A stretch of DNA of 64,000 nt, taken from positions 37,225 to 101,224 of the forward strand of contig JBCBFT010000011.1 of NCBI GenBank assembly GCA_038527485.1, in the 5' to 3' direction. Numbering within the stretch: the first letter of the stretch is position 1; each line of letters opens with the position of its first letter. Below the pieces are notes generated by a model. That model worked only from the letters and a program-made list of their open reading frames with translations. It made no database searches and was not told the DNA's origin. The position numbers were made by a program, and so were the translations under genes. This DNA comes from JALEFZ01 sp038527485 (GTDB lineage Bacteria; Bacteroidota; Bacteroidia; J057). Positions 35,218 to 44,219 of the stretch are shown here, in pieces.

Positions 35218-36714
35218 CTATCTCCTATTCAACTTCCAAGCACTAGCAGGTGTATAAGGATGAGCTTGCTTCGAATTCCTCACGCCTCCCTGGCTCAATG
35301 CTTCTTCTCCGACCAAGGCAGCAATCAGCGCTTCCGCCTCCGAAAACTCAGGGCTGAGATCTCGCGTGGGATCAAAGTGATTTTTCACAAAGTGGGTATC
35401 AAAATTGCCACTGGTAAACGCCTCATGTCCCATGACATATTTGCAGAACTCCAAAGTCGTCTGAATCCCTACGATCTCATATTCTTCGATGGCACGGATC
35501 ATTCGCTTCATCGCTGCTTCCCGATCCTTGGCATGCACCACGAGTTTGGCGATCATTGGGTCATAATAAATCGGAATGTCCATTCCCTCCTCAAACCCAT
35601 CATCTACTCGAACACCCAGTCCCTGCGGACGCTTGTAAATATGGAGTTTCCCGATGTCAGGCAGGAAATTGTTGGCAGGATCTTCTGCATATACGCGGAC
35701 CTCGATAGAATGCCCATTGATCTCGAGATCATCTTGCGTAAAGCTCAGCGGATGGCCTTCTGCGACACGCAACATCTCTTTGACGAGGTCGATTCCTGTA
35801 ATCATCTCTGTCACAGGGTGCTCAACTTGCAGGCGAGTATTCATCTCCAGGAAGTAGAAATTGTGATTCTCATCCATCAAAAACTCGACCGTCCCTGCGT
35901 TGACATAGTTACAGGCTTTGCAGACATTCACGGCGGCTTCGCCCATCTGCTTGCGCAGGGCGGGCGTGAGGATGGCCGAAGGCGCTTCCTCGATCACCTT
36001 CTGGTGGCGACGCTGGATCGAGCATTCTCGCTCGAAGAGATAGACGACGTTTCCGTGCTGGTCGGCTAGGACTTGAATCTCGATGTGTCGAGGCGAACCC
36101 ACATATTTTTCGATAAATACCGCTCCATTTCCAAAAGATTTTTCAGCCTCACTAACTGCACGTTCCATCTGAGACTCAAAATCCTCACCACGCTCGACGA
36201 TGCGCATGCCCTTCCCGCCCCCACCTGCTGAGGCCTTCACGAGTACAGGATAGCCGATCTCATCAGCAATTTTCTTAGCCGCAGGAATATCGATGATGGC
36301 CTCATCCAGACCTGGAACCAATGGCACACCAAATGCTTTGACGGCTTGCTTGGCAGATAGCTTGTCCCCCATCGCGTCCATAGAGTCCGCCGTAGGACCT
36401 ACGAAGATCAGACCCGCCTCGTCTACACTCCGACGAAAAGCTGCATTTTCAGATAAGAAACCATATCCTGGATGAATGGCATCTACCTGATGATCCAGGC
36501 AGATTTGAATGATTTTGTCTCCCAAAAGATAAGACTCGCTCGCAGCTGGAGGACCGAGCAAATACGCTTCATCTGCAAAGCGCACATGTGGAGACTCTCT
36601 ATCTGCTTCCGAATATACGGCGACGGTCTGGATACCCATTTCTTTGGCGGTGCGCATGACGCGTAGCGCAATCTCGCCTCTGTTGGCCACCAGTAGTTTC
36701 TTGATCTCAGGCAT
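35218..36714 (-). CDS. accC: Acetyl-CoA carboxylase, biotin carboxylase subunit
   Basis: 498 aa from ATG at 36714 (MPEIKKLLVANRGEIALRVMRTA); an open frame extends to 36795 but the family starts here. ATP-grasp enzyme: glycine loop ASAGGGGKGMRIVE, biotin/bicarbonate residues in RHIEIQVLADQHGNVVYLFERECSIQRRHQK (in part), metal-binding FLEMNTRLQVEHPVTE, and the C-terminal domain KLVVHAKDREAAMKRM. It carboxylates biotin on BCCP for fatty acid synthesis, or acts for another acyl-CoA carboxylase; accB and carboxyltransferase genes are not adjacent. Confidence 0.93.
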   Translation of the reverse strand: MPEIKKLLVANRGEIALRVMRTAKEMGIQTVAVYSEADRESPHVRFADEAYLLGPPAASESYLLGDKIIQICLDHQVDAIHPGYGFLSENAAFRRSVDEAGLIFVGPTADSMDAMGDKLSAKQAVKAFGVPLVPGLDEAIIDIPAAKKIADEIGYPVLVKASAGGGGKGMRIVERGEDFESQMERAVSEAEKSFGNGAVFIEKYVGSPRHIEIQVLADQHGNVVYLFERECSIQRRHQKVIEEAPSAILTPALRKQMGEAAVNVCKACNYVNAGTVEFLMDENHNFYFLEMNTRLQVEHPVTEMITGIDLVKEMLRVAEGHPLSFTQDDLEINGHSIEVRVYAEDPANNFLPDIGKLHIYKRPQGLGVRVDDGFEEGMDIPIYYDPMIAKLVVHAKDREAAMKRMIRAIEEYEIVGIQTTLEFCKYVMGHEAFTSGNFDTHFVKNHFDPTRDLSPEFSEAEALIAALVGEEALSQGGVRNSKQAHPYTPASAWKLNRR

Positions 36715-36902
36715 AAAATGGATGGTTTTCTTGTCTGATAGGCGACTCAAAAAAATCAAGTACATAAGCATGAATCCTATGTTCACAATCCACACTTTCG
36801 GTCTGGTGTTTTTGAGTCTGCCTTTTTACATAAGGCTTTTAGTGCCTCAATTTGTAGATTTTTGCGGAAAGGTTCTAACATCCACACCAGAAGATCTATG
36901 AT

Positions 36903-38039
36903 TTATGTCATAAGGGATGCCCCTTCATCTGTTGGTGGGGATAAATAAGCGTGCATTTTGTGGAGCTCTCGCTCGTCTTGCTCCCAAGCATACTGTTCTG
37001 GAGGAAAAGGAGGACGCTGCCATTGCTCGAAAAATGCCCATAATTCCTGTCCATGCTGCCCTTTGTCATGCAGTCCGATGTCACCTACCTGATCTAAAAT
37101 GGGGAGCAATGCATCCGAATACAACAACGGTTTATGTAAAGCCATAAACTCATAAACCTTCGTCGGGACTTTCCCCAAGATATTGGGCTGTGAATGATAG
37201 AGCGCCGTGCCAAATATGCACTTCCTGATGGCATGGAGAATATCGACATAGGCGACATACTGCTGTCCTCCTATCAGGTGAAACCTATTGTTCAATCCCC
37301 ATTCATTCACTTTCTGATGGATACTTTCTAATATCGCTCGCTGTGGAGCAAAACCTATGACGACCAAATGAATTTCTTTCGCATGGTTTATTTTCCTCCA
37401 TATTTCTAGCGTCTCTATGATGCCCCAGGGATAGGCAATTGTTCCCGTAAATACCATAAAAGGTTCATCGGGTAAGGCAATTGTGGGCATCTGATTTTCT
37501 ACTGGACGAAAGGAAAAGGTGTTCCTGATGAAAAATTTTCGGTTAGGAGGAACATTCAAGATGTTATCATAACACTTCTCAGCGTAGCTCACAGCATCTA
37601 TCCATAGAATCGACTGACTTTCTAACACTCTTACGGTATGTGCGAGGGGTCTTTTTAACCATGGAGGATAATGATTGGCGGCCAGGATATTGGCTTGATA
37701 ATCTTCGTGGACGTCATAGACGACCTGTGCCTTGTACTTCTTCTTCAGCCATTTACCCAAATACAAGAGCTCAGGGCTATGGAGAATGTAGATATCTGCG
37801 GGCTGCGCTTTGATCTTTGCTCTAATCCACCACATAAACAGCAGTCTACGCCACGAAAGTCGATGAAAAATCCCCGTCCCCCATAACTGAACGCCATATT
37901 CATCTTCTGTCTCATCCCTGTCTCCTTGTGCGAGGATTGTCACATGATGGCCCATTTTACGCTGGGAGCGCGCCCACTTGTAGTATATCCGCGTATGCTT
38001 CAAAGGATTTAATACCGATATGTGGCAGACATGCTTCAT
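36903..38039 (-). CDS. Glycosyltransferase, GT4-like
   Basis: 378 aa, two Rossmann-like domains as in GT-B enzymes. N-terminal MKHVCHISVLNPLKHTRIYYKWARSQRKMGH, then VVYDVHEDYQANIL; the C-terminal half has FMVFTGTIAYPWGIIETLEIW, HLVVIGFAPQRAILESI and nucleotide-sugar-binding region KVPTKVYEFMALHKPLLYSD. No membrane anchor. Probably adds a sugar to a surface polysaccharide; the flippase gene is directly upstream (88 bp), consistent with a small polysaccharide cluster. Confidence 0.87.
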   Translation of the reverse strand: MKHVCHISVLNPLKHTRIYYKWARSQRKMGHHVTILAQGDRDETEDEYGVQLWGTGIFHRLSWRRLLFMWWIRAKIKAQPADIYILHSPELLYLGKWLKKKYKAQVVYDVHEDYQANILAANHYPPWLKRPLAHTVRVLESQSILWIDAVSYAEKCYDNILNVPPNRKFFIRNTFSFRPVENQMPTIALPDEPFMVFTGTIAYPWGIIETLEIWRKINHAKEIHLVVIGFAPQRAILESIHQKVNEWGLNNRFHLIGGQQYVAYVDILHAIRKCIFGTALYHSQPNILGKVPTKVYEFMALHKPLLYSDALLPILDQVGDIGLHDKGQHGQELWAFFEQWQRPPFPPEQYAWEQDERELHKMHAYLSPPTDEGASLMT

Positions 38040-38127
38040 ATTTCAGCTAAGAACTCCTGATAAATTGGGAACTTTTGACTGTAGACTATAGGATCCTAGA
38101 TCAGCATTTTCTGAGTAAGGGGTTGTA

Positions 38128-39507
38128 TCATTTGCCTCGTGACAGTAACTCGCGGACCATCTGCACGGAGAAAAGACGCAGTCCAAAACTCATTCCTCCC
38201 ATCGCCAAAGCTCCCACTCCTGTCACAATGCGCCAGTCCCATCCCTGCATATCCAATAGGTAAAATAACAACCAAACGGCTCCTGTAAGCATAAACAGTT
38301 TCACAATCTGAGTATAAGGGACCTTGATGGAGAGTCGAAATTGGAAATAAAAGATATAGCAAATGCTCAGAATCAGATAGCTAATCACGGTCGTCCAGGC
38401 AGATGCAATCGCTCCATGAATGGGAATGAAGTACCAGTTTAAGCCAATATTGACGACAATGCTGATTCCTGCGAATACATTGACGGCGTTTTCATGCCCT
38501 GTAGCAGTGAGGAGAGTAGAAAAAATGGCAAAATTTCCGTTGAGCCAAAGGGCGACAAATACAGCTTGTAGACACTGGGTCATCACAGCAATCTCTTCGG
38601 GCGAGCTTTGATCGAATAGAAACAGGAGTTTCTCTCCGTAGAACCAGACAAATATACTCACCAACGTCAAGGGCAGACTTGTGATAATCTGTCCTTTGTG
38701 TAGGAGTTTTTCCTGTTCTTTGAGGTCCTTTACATAGAAGGCAAAACGCGCAAAGAAGATCGGCAACACCGTCCACATATACATGCTGAAAGCCTCCAAC
38801 CATCGATAAGCACCAGCATAGAGTCCATTTTCTTTCTCACCTGCCAGTCGTTCCAGCATGACTTGATCTACCTTGTCGTGGATGGAGTACAGCACCGTCA
38901 TCAGTGCAAGTGAAAGGCTGTAAGTGATGATATTGCGTACCAGTGGGATGTCGAGTTTGGGCTTAAACCAGCCATACATGCGGATGATCAAGCCATAGAA
39001 GACAATTACAGATAGGATCACGGTCACCACCCTCGCATAGATAAATCGGGAGATATCCAGTTGGGTATAGAAAAGATAAATCGTAATCAAGAGCAATATG
39101 ATTCTGTCGAATACAGACAGAAAGCCATCCAGACTAAATCGCTGCATGGCTTGAAAATTTGCCCGAAAAAAGTTCATCAGCTGCCCTCCACTGTGTACCA
39201 GACAGAGCAAGACCAAGAAATAAATATGCTGCTCTGGATACCCCAACAACCAAGCGACGACGCCCATGATCACTGGATATAGCAGCGTCAAGAAAAACTT
39301 GAATGAGAGGAGATTGGGAAAATACGAACGCATCAGACCAGGGTCTCCTGCCAGCATCTTGGTGGCATATTGGTTGATCCCCAGGTCTGAAAGCGTGATG
39401 AACAAAAATCCAAAAGAGAGTAAGGCAGCGTACAATCCCCACTCAGCATGTCCTACTTGATCCTGTACCTCCATCTCCACGAGTAGCCAAAGCGGCTTCA
39501 CGAGCAA
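38128..39507 (-). CDS. Polysaccharide flippase (Wzx-like, MATE/MOP superfamily)
   Basis: 459 aa if begun at the TTG at 39507; about twelve transmembrane segments. Hallmarks: EWGLYAALLSFGFLFITLSDLGINQYATK, later HDKVDQVMLERLAGEKENGLYAGAYRWLEAF (in part), typical of Bacteroidota oligosaccharide flippases. The reading frame stays open upstream to 39570 and encodes IKKLLGHISIVVLLNLLVKP, the expected first helix, but that segment contains no ATG, GTG or TTG before 39507. The real start may be a rare ATC at 39552. Exports lipid-linked sugars across the inner membrane; sits with the glycosyltransferase. Confidence 0.85.
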   Translation of the reverse strand: MLVKPLWLLVEMEVQDQVGHAEWGLYAALLSFGFLFITLSDLGINQYATKMLAGDPGLMRSYFPNLLSFKFFLTLLYPVIMGVVAWLLGYPEQHIYFLVLLCLVHSGGQLMNFFRANFQAMQRFSLDGFLSVFDRIILLLITIYLFYTQLDISRFIYARVVTVILSVIVFYGLIIRMYGWFKPKLDIPLVRNIITYSLSLALMTVLYSIHDKVDQVMLERLAGEKENGLYAGAYRWLEAFSMYMWTVLPIFFARFAFYVKDLKEQEKLLHKGQIITSLPLTLVSIFVWFYGEKLLFLFDQSSPEEIAVMTQCLQAVFVALWLNGNFAIFSTLLTATGHENAVNVFAGISIVVNIGLNWYFIPIHGAIASAWTTVISYLILSICYIFYFQFRLSIKVPYTQIVKLFMLTGAVWLLFYLLDMQGWDWRIVTGVGALAMGGMSFGLRLFSVQMVRELLSRGK

Positions 39508-39584
39508 ATTGAGGAGGACGACGATACTGATATGACCGAGTAATTTTTTGATAGGCGTTGTATTACTCGGCTAATATAGGAAAA

Positions 39585-39953
39585 CTATACCTGGCTACGC
39601 AGGTGAGTCAGCTGTTGAGAGATTTGTCTCATGAGGGATTGGCAAGCAAACTCAAAATCCTCTAGTAACTTGGTCAGATGCTGATGATTAGGACTCTGTT
39701 TGGCACCCAGTTCTATACTTTTCACCAAGTTATCCAGTTCCTGACTCCCCAGAATATTGATAGAGGACTTGTACTTGTGTGCGGTGGCTGAAAGTTTCTT
39801 GTAACTCTTGCTGTGCAGTTGTGATTGCATATCAGCCAGAACATCAGGAGACTCTGACTCGATAATCTCCAAGACTTCGATAATGAACTCAGAGTCTTCC
39901 CCTGTAAGTTGAAGAAGGTGTGTAAAATCTAAGTGAAATGTAGCGTTTGACAT
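39585..39953 (-). CDS. HPt domain phosphotransfer protein
   Basis: 122 aa, all helical. The phospho-accepting His lies in ATAHKYKSSINILGSQEL, the usual HxxKG-like HPt context (here HKYKSS), followed by LVKSIELGAKQ. A stand-alone HPt relays phosphate between a hybrid kinase and a response regulator; no kinase is in the window. It is divergently transcribed from the sigma-54 regulator (40121 start), 167 bp apart, suggesting a shared phosphorelay. Confidence 0.82.
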   Translation of the reverse strand: MSNATFHLDFTHLLQLTGEDSEFIIEVLEIIESESPDVLADMQSQLHSKSYKKLSATAHKYKSSINILGSQELDNLVKSIELGAKQSPNHQHLTKLLEDFEFACQSLMRQISQQLTHLRSQV

Positions 39954-40120
39954 ACTCTATGATTTACACAAAAAAGCAGAGATTCTAGACACTTAAAAAG
40001 TGCGTTTCAAAATATTTATTACATAAAATATCAAAATCTTAAAATGTAATACTCATCTCTCTATTGGCTTTATGCTTAGGGGGTATCCTTTTAAATTGGA
40101 GCCTGATATATAGAGCATTT

Positions 40121-41314
40121 ATGTCAAGAAAATATACAAACAAAGTATTTGTGGTAGAGGATGATACCGTTTTTGGTAAAGTTCTCCAAAGATCACTTGA
40201 GCGTACAGACGACAGTCTGGATGTTCGGATTTTCCAAAGTGGAAGAGAGTTATTTGACAACCTCCACTTGAATCCTGACATTGTCAGCTTAGACTACAAT
40301 CTACCTGATATGAATGGCCTGGAGATTTTGAAGAAAATTCAGCAATACAGCCCTGAAATTTCTACAGTCATATTATCTGGCCAAGAAGAGGTAGAGGTGG
40401 TAGTGGAAGCCTACAAGAATGGCGCAAATCAGTACATCATTAAGAATGAAAACGCACTGGTAGAGCTGTCCAATGTGGTCAAAAATTTAAGCTCGCATGT
40501 CAACCTCAAGAAAGAGGTGGAAGAGCTGCGCGCTCAAATCGCAGATCGAAACAAGTACAGTAGCGTCGTAGGCGACAGCAATGGCATCATGAAGGTGCTT
40601 AGGATGATCCAAAAAGTCGAAAAGAGCAACATACTCGTTTTGATCACGGGAGAGAGTGGGACGGGGAAAGAGGTCATTGCCAACACCATCCACTACAATT
40701 CTCCTAGGCGAAAACGTCCCTTCGTGGCAGTCAATGTCGCTGCTATACCTGCTGACTTGATTGAGTCCGAATTATTTGGCCACGAAAAGGGCGCGTTTAC
40801 AGGTGCTATCGGACGGAGAATTGGGAAGTTCGAAGAGGCCAATGGAGGCACCATCTTCCTAGATGAGATTGGGGAAATGGATGTGAATCTGCAAACCAAA
40901 CTGCTCCGTGTGCTGCAAGAAAACTCTATCGTCCGTCTCGGCTCCAATAAAGAGATCAAACTAGATGTACGGGTCCTTGCCGCGACAAACAAGGATCTCC
41001 ACAATAGGGTGAAGGAAGGACTCTTCCGAGAGGATTTGTACTATCGTTTGCAAGGCTTTTTGATCCACCTCCCCCCTCTGAGAGATAGAGGCAATGATGT
41101 GGTGCTGCTAGCCAAGCACTTCCTCCGCAATTTCTGCAAACAAAATAAGATGGTCGAGAAAACCTTCGACAAATATAGCTTGCAAGCTCTGATCGACCAT
41201 GACTGGCCAGGCAATGTACGCGAATTGAAAGCTGTGGTAGAAAGGGCCATTTTGATCAGCGATGGCAACATCATCTCGGAAGATGACCTGCTGTTTTCTG
41301 CTGCGATCGCATAG
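40121..41314 (+). CDS. Sigma-54-dependent response regulator lacking a DNA-binding domain
   Basis: 397 aa from ATG at 40121 (MSRKYTNKVFVVEDD); the frame opens earlier at a TTG (40064). Receiver domain 1-125 with acidic pocket EDD and phospho-acceptor D58 in SLDYNLPDMNG. AAA+ sigma-54 domain about 148-385: Walker A GESGTGKE (177-184), GAFTGA (224-229), Walker B GGTIFLDEIGEM, R-finger FREDLYYRL. It stops 11 residues after the domain (ISEDDLLFSAAIA) with no Fis-type helix-turn-helix, and a terminator follows at 41338, so the absence is not a late frameshift. It may activate sigma-54 genes from solution or by partner recruitment. Confidence 0.9.
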   Translation: MSRKYTNKVFVVEDDTVFGKVLQRSLERTDDSLDVRIFQSGRELFDNLHLNPDIVSLDYNLPDMNGLEILKKIQQYSPEISTVILSGQEEVEVVVEAYKNGANQYIIKNENALVELSNVVKNLSSHVNLKKEVEELRAQIADRNKYSSVVGDSNGIMKVLRMIQKVEKSNILVLITGESGTGKEVIANTIHYNSPRRKRPFVAVNVAAIPADLIESELFGHEKGAFTGAIGRRIGKFEEANGGTIFLDEIGEMDVNLQTKLLRVLQENSIVRLGSNKEIKLDVRVLAATNKDLHNRVKEGLFREDLYYRLQGFLIHLPPLRDRGNDVVLLAKHFLRNFCKQNKMVEKTFDKYSLQALIDHDWPGNVRELKAVVERAILISDGNIISEDDLLFSAAIA

Positions 41315-41337
41315 AGAATGCTATTTTTATATAAATC

Positions 41338-41390
41338 AAAGTCAGACTTATCCAGCGTAGCATCGATGGACAGGTCTGACTTTTTATTCT
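41338..41390 (+). terminator. Terminator after the sigma-54 regulator
   Basis: AAAGTCAGAC (41338-41347) pairs with GTCTGACTTT (41374-41383), 10 bp, with a T-rich tail. A loop of 26 nt lies between. Confidence 0.82.
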
Positions 41391-41412
41391 TTATCTACTA
41401 CTAAGCAGCAAA

Positions 41413-42381
41413 TTAAGGTAGAAAATTTACCAAGCCCAGTTTGGCTCTTAAGTCCTGATCTGCCAACGCATTTTTGGACCAGTAGGGGCTGAGCAACTTG
41501 TGTGTACGCTTGGCAATGGTGGTCCTTGGACGACGATCGAAAGCCGAAGGATAGGTGTCTTTCCATCCTAAGATCTCATAAGGCGTATTTCCCGAATACA
41601 CAATCTCAAGCTGACGATTCAAGTCAGGATAATTCACGATCAATACTTGCTGATTGTCTCCCTCAAACTCTTCTCCTACATAGTTTTTTTTCTCCACTCG
41701 GGCTTTGAAAGCCTTGAATGGCAGATGCATCATTCGGATCACATTGGAGCTTGGTAAGAGGTCGATCTCACCCTGTGGCAATTGATCGGGATTGAGGCGG
41801 ATGCGATTGTATAGCTCATCTTCCAGCATCGCGACGGGCACCGTGGTCACGAGATCTCCTTCACTTTCAAAGTACGAAAAGGAGCTAACCTTATAGCCCT
41901 CTTTCTGATGGTTGAGCTGGAGGTAGCCCTGTCCACACCAGTCCTGCGCAGTATGAGTGACTTTCAGCGTTTGGGGAAATTGGTTCACATCAAATGGCGT
42001 GAAGACCGAAAGCATCAAAGAGTAATCGTAAATTCCCGTAGGAAAACGAAAGAGGCCATTGGTCTTCAAAATGGGTGTGCTATTCGGATTCCGATAATTG
42101 TCGTTTTTCACCTGCTTGTCGGTCAGAAAATCCTCCAAGACAAAGACTAGCACGGCTTCTCCTGGATGTACGTCGCGATATCGATTCTGTAAAAGTTCGT
42201 ATCGATTGAGTTCTGCCTTGCCTTGTCTCCAGTACTGATCATCATTGATAGACTGCTGGGGCATGCTCGTACGGATGGCCTCGACATCTACGCGAGATGC
42301 TGCAGATTCGGATTCTTGAGGCTGGCAAGAAATGAACAAGGCCAGCAGACTCAAGGGTATAAAAAGACGGATGATATGCAT
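41413..42381 (-). CDS. Lipoprotein of unknown function (Bacteroidota family often mislabelled 'septum formation inhibitor Maf')
   Basis: 322 aa from ATG at 42381; lipobox ALFISC gives a lipid-anchored protein. Features: YWRQGKAELNRYELLQNRY, GEAVLVFVLEDFLTDKQV, YSLMLSVFTPFDVNQFPQTLKVTHTAQDWCGQGYLQLNH (in part) and IVYSGNTPYEILGWKDTYP. I remember Bacteroidota homologues carrying a Maf name without any Maf sequence; the true Maf gene is at 60462. No catalytic motif identified. Confidence 0.75.
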   Translation of the reverse strand: MHIIRLFIPLSLLALFISCQPQESESAASRVDVEAIRTSMPQQSINDDQYWRQGKAELNRYELLQNRYRDVHPGEAVLVFVLEDFLTDKQVKNDNYRNPNSTPILKTNGLFRFPTGIYDYSLMLSVFTPFDVNQFPQTLKVTHTAQDWCGQGYLQLNHQKEGYKVSSFSYFESEGDLVTTVPVAMLEDELYNRIRLNPDQLPQGEIDLLPSSNVIRMMHLPFKAFKARVEKKNYVGEEFEGDNQQVLIVNYPDLNRQLEIVYSGNTPYEILGWKDTYPSAFDRRPRTTIAKRTHKLLSPYWSKNALADQDLRAKLGLVNFLP

Positions 42382-42472
42382 TTCACTATTTTTTGAATGA
42401 CTCTCCTTTTCTATACCCAATCAACACGGGCCTTGTTTGAAATAGTGGTAAGCAGCCGACAAAAAGGGAGTC

Positions 42473-43090
42473 TTACAACTTAAACATGACCTCTAATGAC
42501 AGAGCGGCGCGATTGAGCCCAAAGTATCGGGCGTTGATTACCCTGAGCCCATCATTGAACGGAGAGTCTGTCGTCAGGCGATAAATGGAGAAAAAGTTGG
42601 ATTGAGCATTCAAAAAGATCTTTTCGCTCAAGAACAGGGATACACCCAAGGCTCCATTAATGCCCCTGTCTTTTCGGATAGAGGTCGCCTCATAACCCGA
42701 GTTAAAGGTCTCAAATAAGTCGCCTGATCTAATGTCTCCTAAAATTTGAATGAAAGGTTTGATCTTTGCATCTGCATTGGACCCTGTGGGATAGTACCTG
42801 ATGGATGGTCTGAAAGCGAGCATTTCACATTCGATTTGATAAAACTCTACCCCATTGTCTTCGACATTTGAAGAATAGAAGTAGTTCAAACCTGCTCCAA
42901 TGCCAATTTTGGGAGATAAATAGAATTGCGCATTCCCTCCCAAACTCGTACTCCAGAATACGTCGTCTCCTCCATTATCTGTTCGGTAGGAGACGCCCAA
43001 ATCTGTCCCGATATACAGCCCCTTTAAACCTTGTGCATCTAGATTAGATAGAAAAATGAGGCAACAAATTCCAACAAATAGTGATCTCAT
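42473..43090 (-). CDS. Outer-membrane beta-barrel protein
   Basis: 205 aa; signal peptide (MRSLFVGICCLIFLSNLDAQ). Strands such as GLYIGTDLGVSYRTDNGG, AQFYLSPKIGIGAGLNYFYSS, IKPFIQILGDIRSGDLF and the terminal FGLNRAALSLEVMFKL are typical of PorT/OmpW-size barrels, ending on an aromatic-containing strand. It resembles the next gene (43345-44052) in layout and end motif (FGLN-P-A-EVM). A 43-bp nested palindrome lies 18 bp before its start. Confidence 0.78.
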   Translation of the reverse strand: MRSLFVGICCLIFLSNLDAQGLKGLYIGTDLGVSYRTDNGGDDVFWSTSLGGNAQFYLSPKIGIGAGLNYFYSSNVEDNGVEFYQIECEMLAFRPSIRYYPTGSNADAKIKPFIQILGDIRSGDLFETFNSGYEATSIRKDRGINGALGVSLFLSEKIFLNAQSNFFSIYRLTTDSPFNDGLRVINARYFGLNRAALSLEVMFKL

Positions 43091-43108
43091 GATACTGTAT
43101 TTTATGGT

Positions 43109-43151
43109 TTACTATATAAAAGATTAGACTTGAAAAGTCATTATATAGTAA
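43109..43151. promoter_or_regulatory. Nested palindrome upstream of the barrel gene
   Basis: Outer arms TTACTATATAA (43109-43119) and TTATATAGTAA (43141-43151) are perfect 11-bp inverted repeats; inside, GACTT-GAA-AAGTC (43127-43139) is a second one. It lies 19 bp upstream of the 43090 ATG, in the 5' UTR or promoter. It could be an operator, an RNA hairpin controlling translation, or a thermosensor-like element; sequence alone cannot tell. Confidence 0.5.
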
Positions 43152-43249
43152 TAGTCGTTGCCATATAACATTTTCTCTATTTATCCTCATTCAAATATTA
43201 GCCCCCCAACAATAAATCCCTCATTATAAATCACTTAATAATGGTGCAT

Positions 43250-43292
43250 AAAAATGCCCCCATAGAACTTGCTAAGGTTCTGCGAGGGCGTT
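43250..43292 (-). terminator. Terminator after the second barrel gene
   Basis: GCCCCCATAGAAC (43256-43268) and GTTCTGCGAGGGC (43277-43289) pair with two internal mismatches; on the minus strand ATTTTTAT follows. About 55 bp after the 43345 stop. Confidence 0.82.
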
Positions 43293-43344
43293 TCGTCAGC
43301 ACAAAACAGAATAGATTCTGCTTCGGCTCTCTCTATTTAAAGAT

Positions 43345-44052
43345 CTAGAAGGCCTTCATTACTTCCACAGCTATTGTGGGTTTGTTGAGGCCAAAGAATA
43401 GGTTATTGGAGGAAGAGGTAAAATCAGTGTCCTGAAAACGGTCTGTCACACGGGAAAAATGAGCGACATCACTCCAGACATTGAAGTAGCTGTCTTCCTT
43501 GAAGTTGACAGTAGCACCTATCCCTACACTTGCTTGAAGTCTCGTCTGATTGATGACTGTTTCGCTTCCATCGAATTCGGATACCAAATTCCCTACACCC
43601 AAACCTGCTTGAAAGCGCGTAAACGGTTTGACAGGTGATTCAGGATCATCGCAAATACAGCTAGGATAGTAGGAAAAAAACGGACAGACCATCACCGAAT
43701 TTTGGGTGGTACGACTATCACCTGAACCTGGATTATTGAAGGTGCTTCCATTGCGATGAAAGTTGACAATTCCACCTGCCGCAAATTGCTCATTGATGTT
43801 GTACTGTCCTACGATTCCCAGACCAAGGTCCAGATTGGTATTGGACTCACCAAACGATGCACCGAGGCAAGTATTAGTCCCGAGCAATAGACCTTCCCAG
43901 CCATCGCCATCGTCGGTTGTATCCAATATAGCCATATTGGTAAGGGGTACAGCTGTCTGGGATGCCATGACAGAGGTACTTATGCTACTTACTTGCTGAG
44001 CCATCAGCGCTCCTGTCCAGAATAACAGAATAAAGAGATAGGTTGATTTCAT
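43345..44052 (-). CDS. Outer-membrane beta-barrel protein
   Basis: 235 aa from ATG at 44052 (MKSTYLFILLFWTGALMAQ); the frame is open to 44139 but the extra residues would precede a perfect signal peptide. Barrel strands: GLLLGTNTCLGASFGES, NINEQFAAGGIVNFHRNGS, VKPFTRFQAGLGVGNLV, LQASVGIGATVNF and the end FGLNKPTIAVEVMKAF, matching the neighbour at 42473. Function unknown. Terminated by the hairpin at 43250-43292. Confidence 0.78.
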   Translation of the reverse strand: MKSTYLFILLFWTGALMAQQVSSISTSVMASQTAVPLTNMAILDTTDDGDGWEGLLLGTNTCLGASFGESNTNLDLGLGIVGQYNINEQFAAGGIVNFHRNGSTFNNPGSGDSRTTQNSVMVCPFFSYYPSCICDDPESPVKPFTRFQAGLGVGNLVSEFDGSETVINQTRLQASVGIGATVNFKEDSYFNVWSDVAHFSRVTDRFQDTDFTSSSNNLFFGLNKPTIAVEVMKAF

Positions 44053-44167
44053 GATAAGAGTCTTTTTGATGAATGATGCAAAGCCTTTATCAGAAATTAC
44101 ATGATTCTGGGAAAAAACAAGAGGGGAAAGATACTGCAAGCCCTATCATCGACCATTCTGAATAAAA

Positions 44168-44202
44168 AGCAAAAGGAGAATCCATGCGACCCTCCTTTCT
44201 CA
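44168..44202 (-). terminator. Terminator after alpha-glucosidase gene
   Basis: AAAGGAG (44172-44178) pairs with CTCCTTT (44192-44198); on the minus strand a T-rich segment (TTTTGCTTTTTATT) follows. 22 bp after the stop. Confidence 0.68.
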
Positions 44203-44219
44203 TATGTAGCATAGAAATA

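Noticed and set aside
41413..42381. Septum inhibitor Maf
   Set aside because: The name is attached to this lipoprotein family in some annotations, but there is no SNSPRR or Maf fold sequence; the true maf is at 60462.
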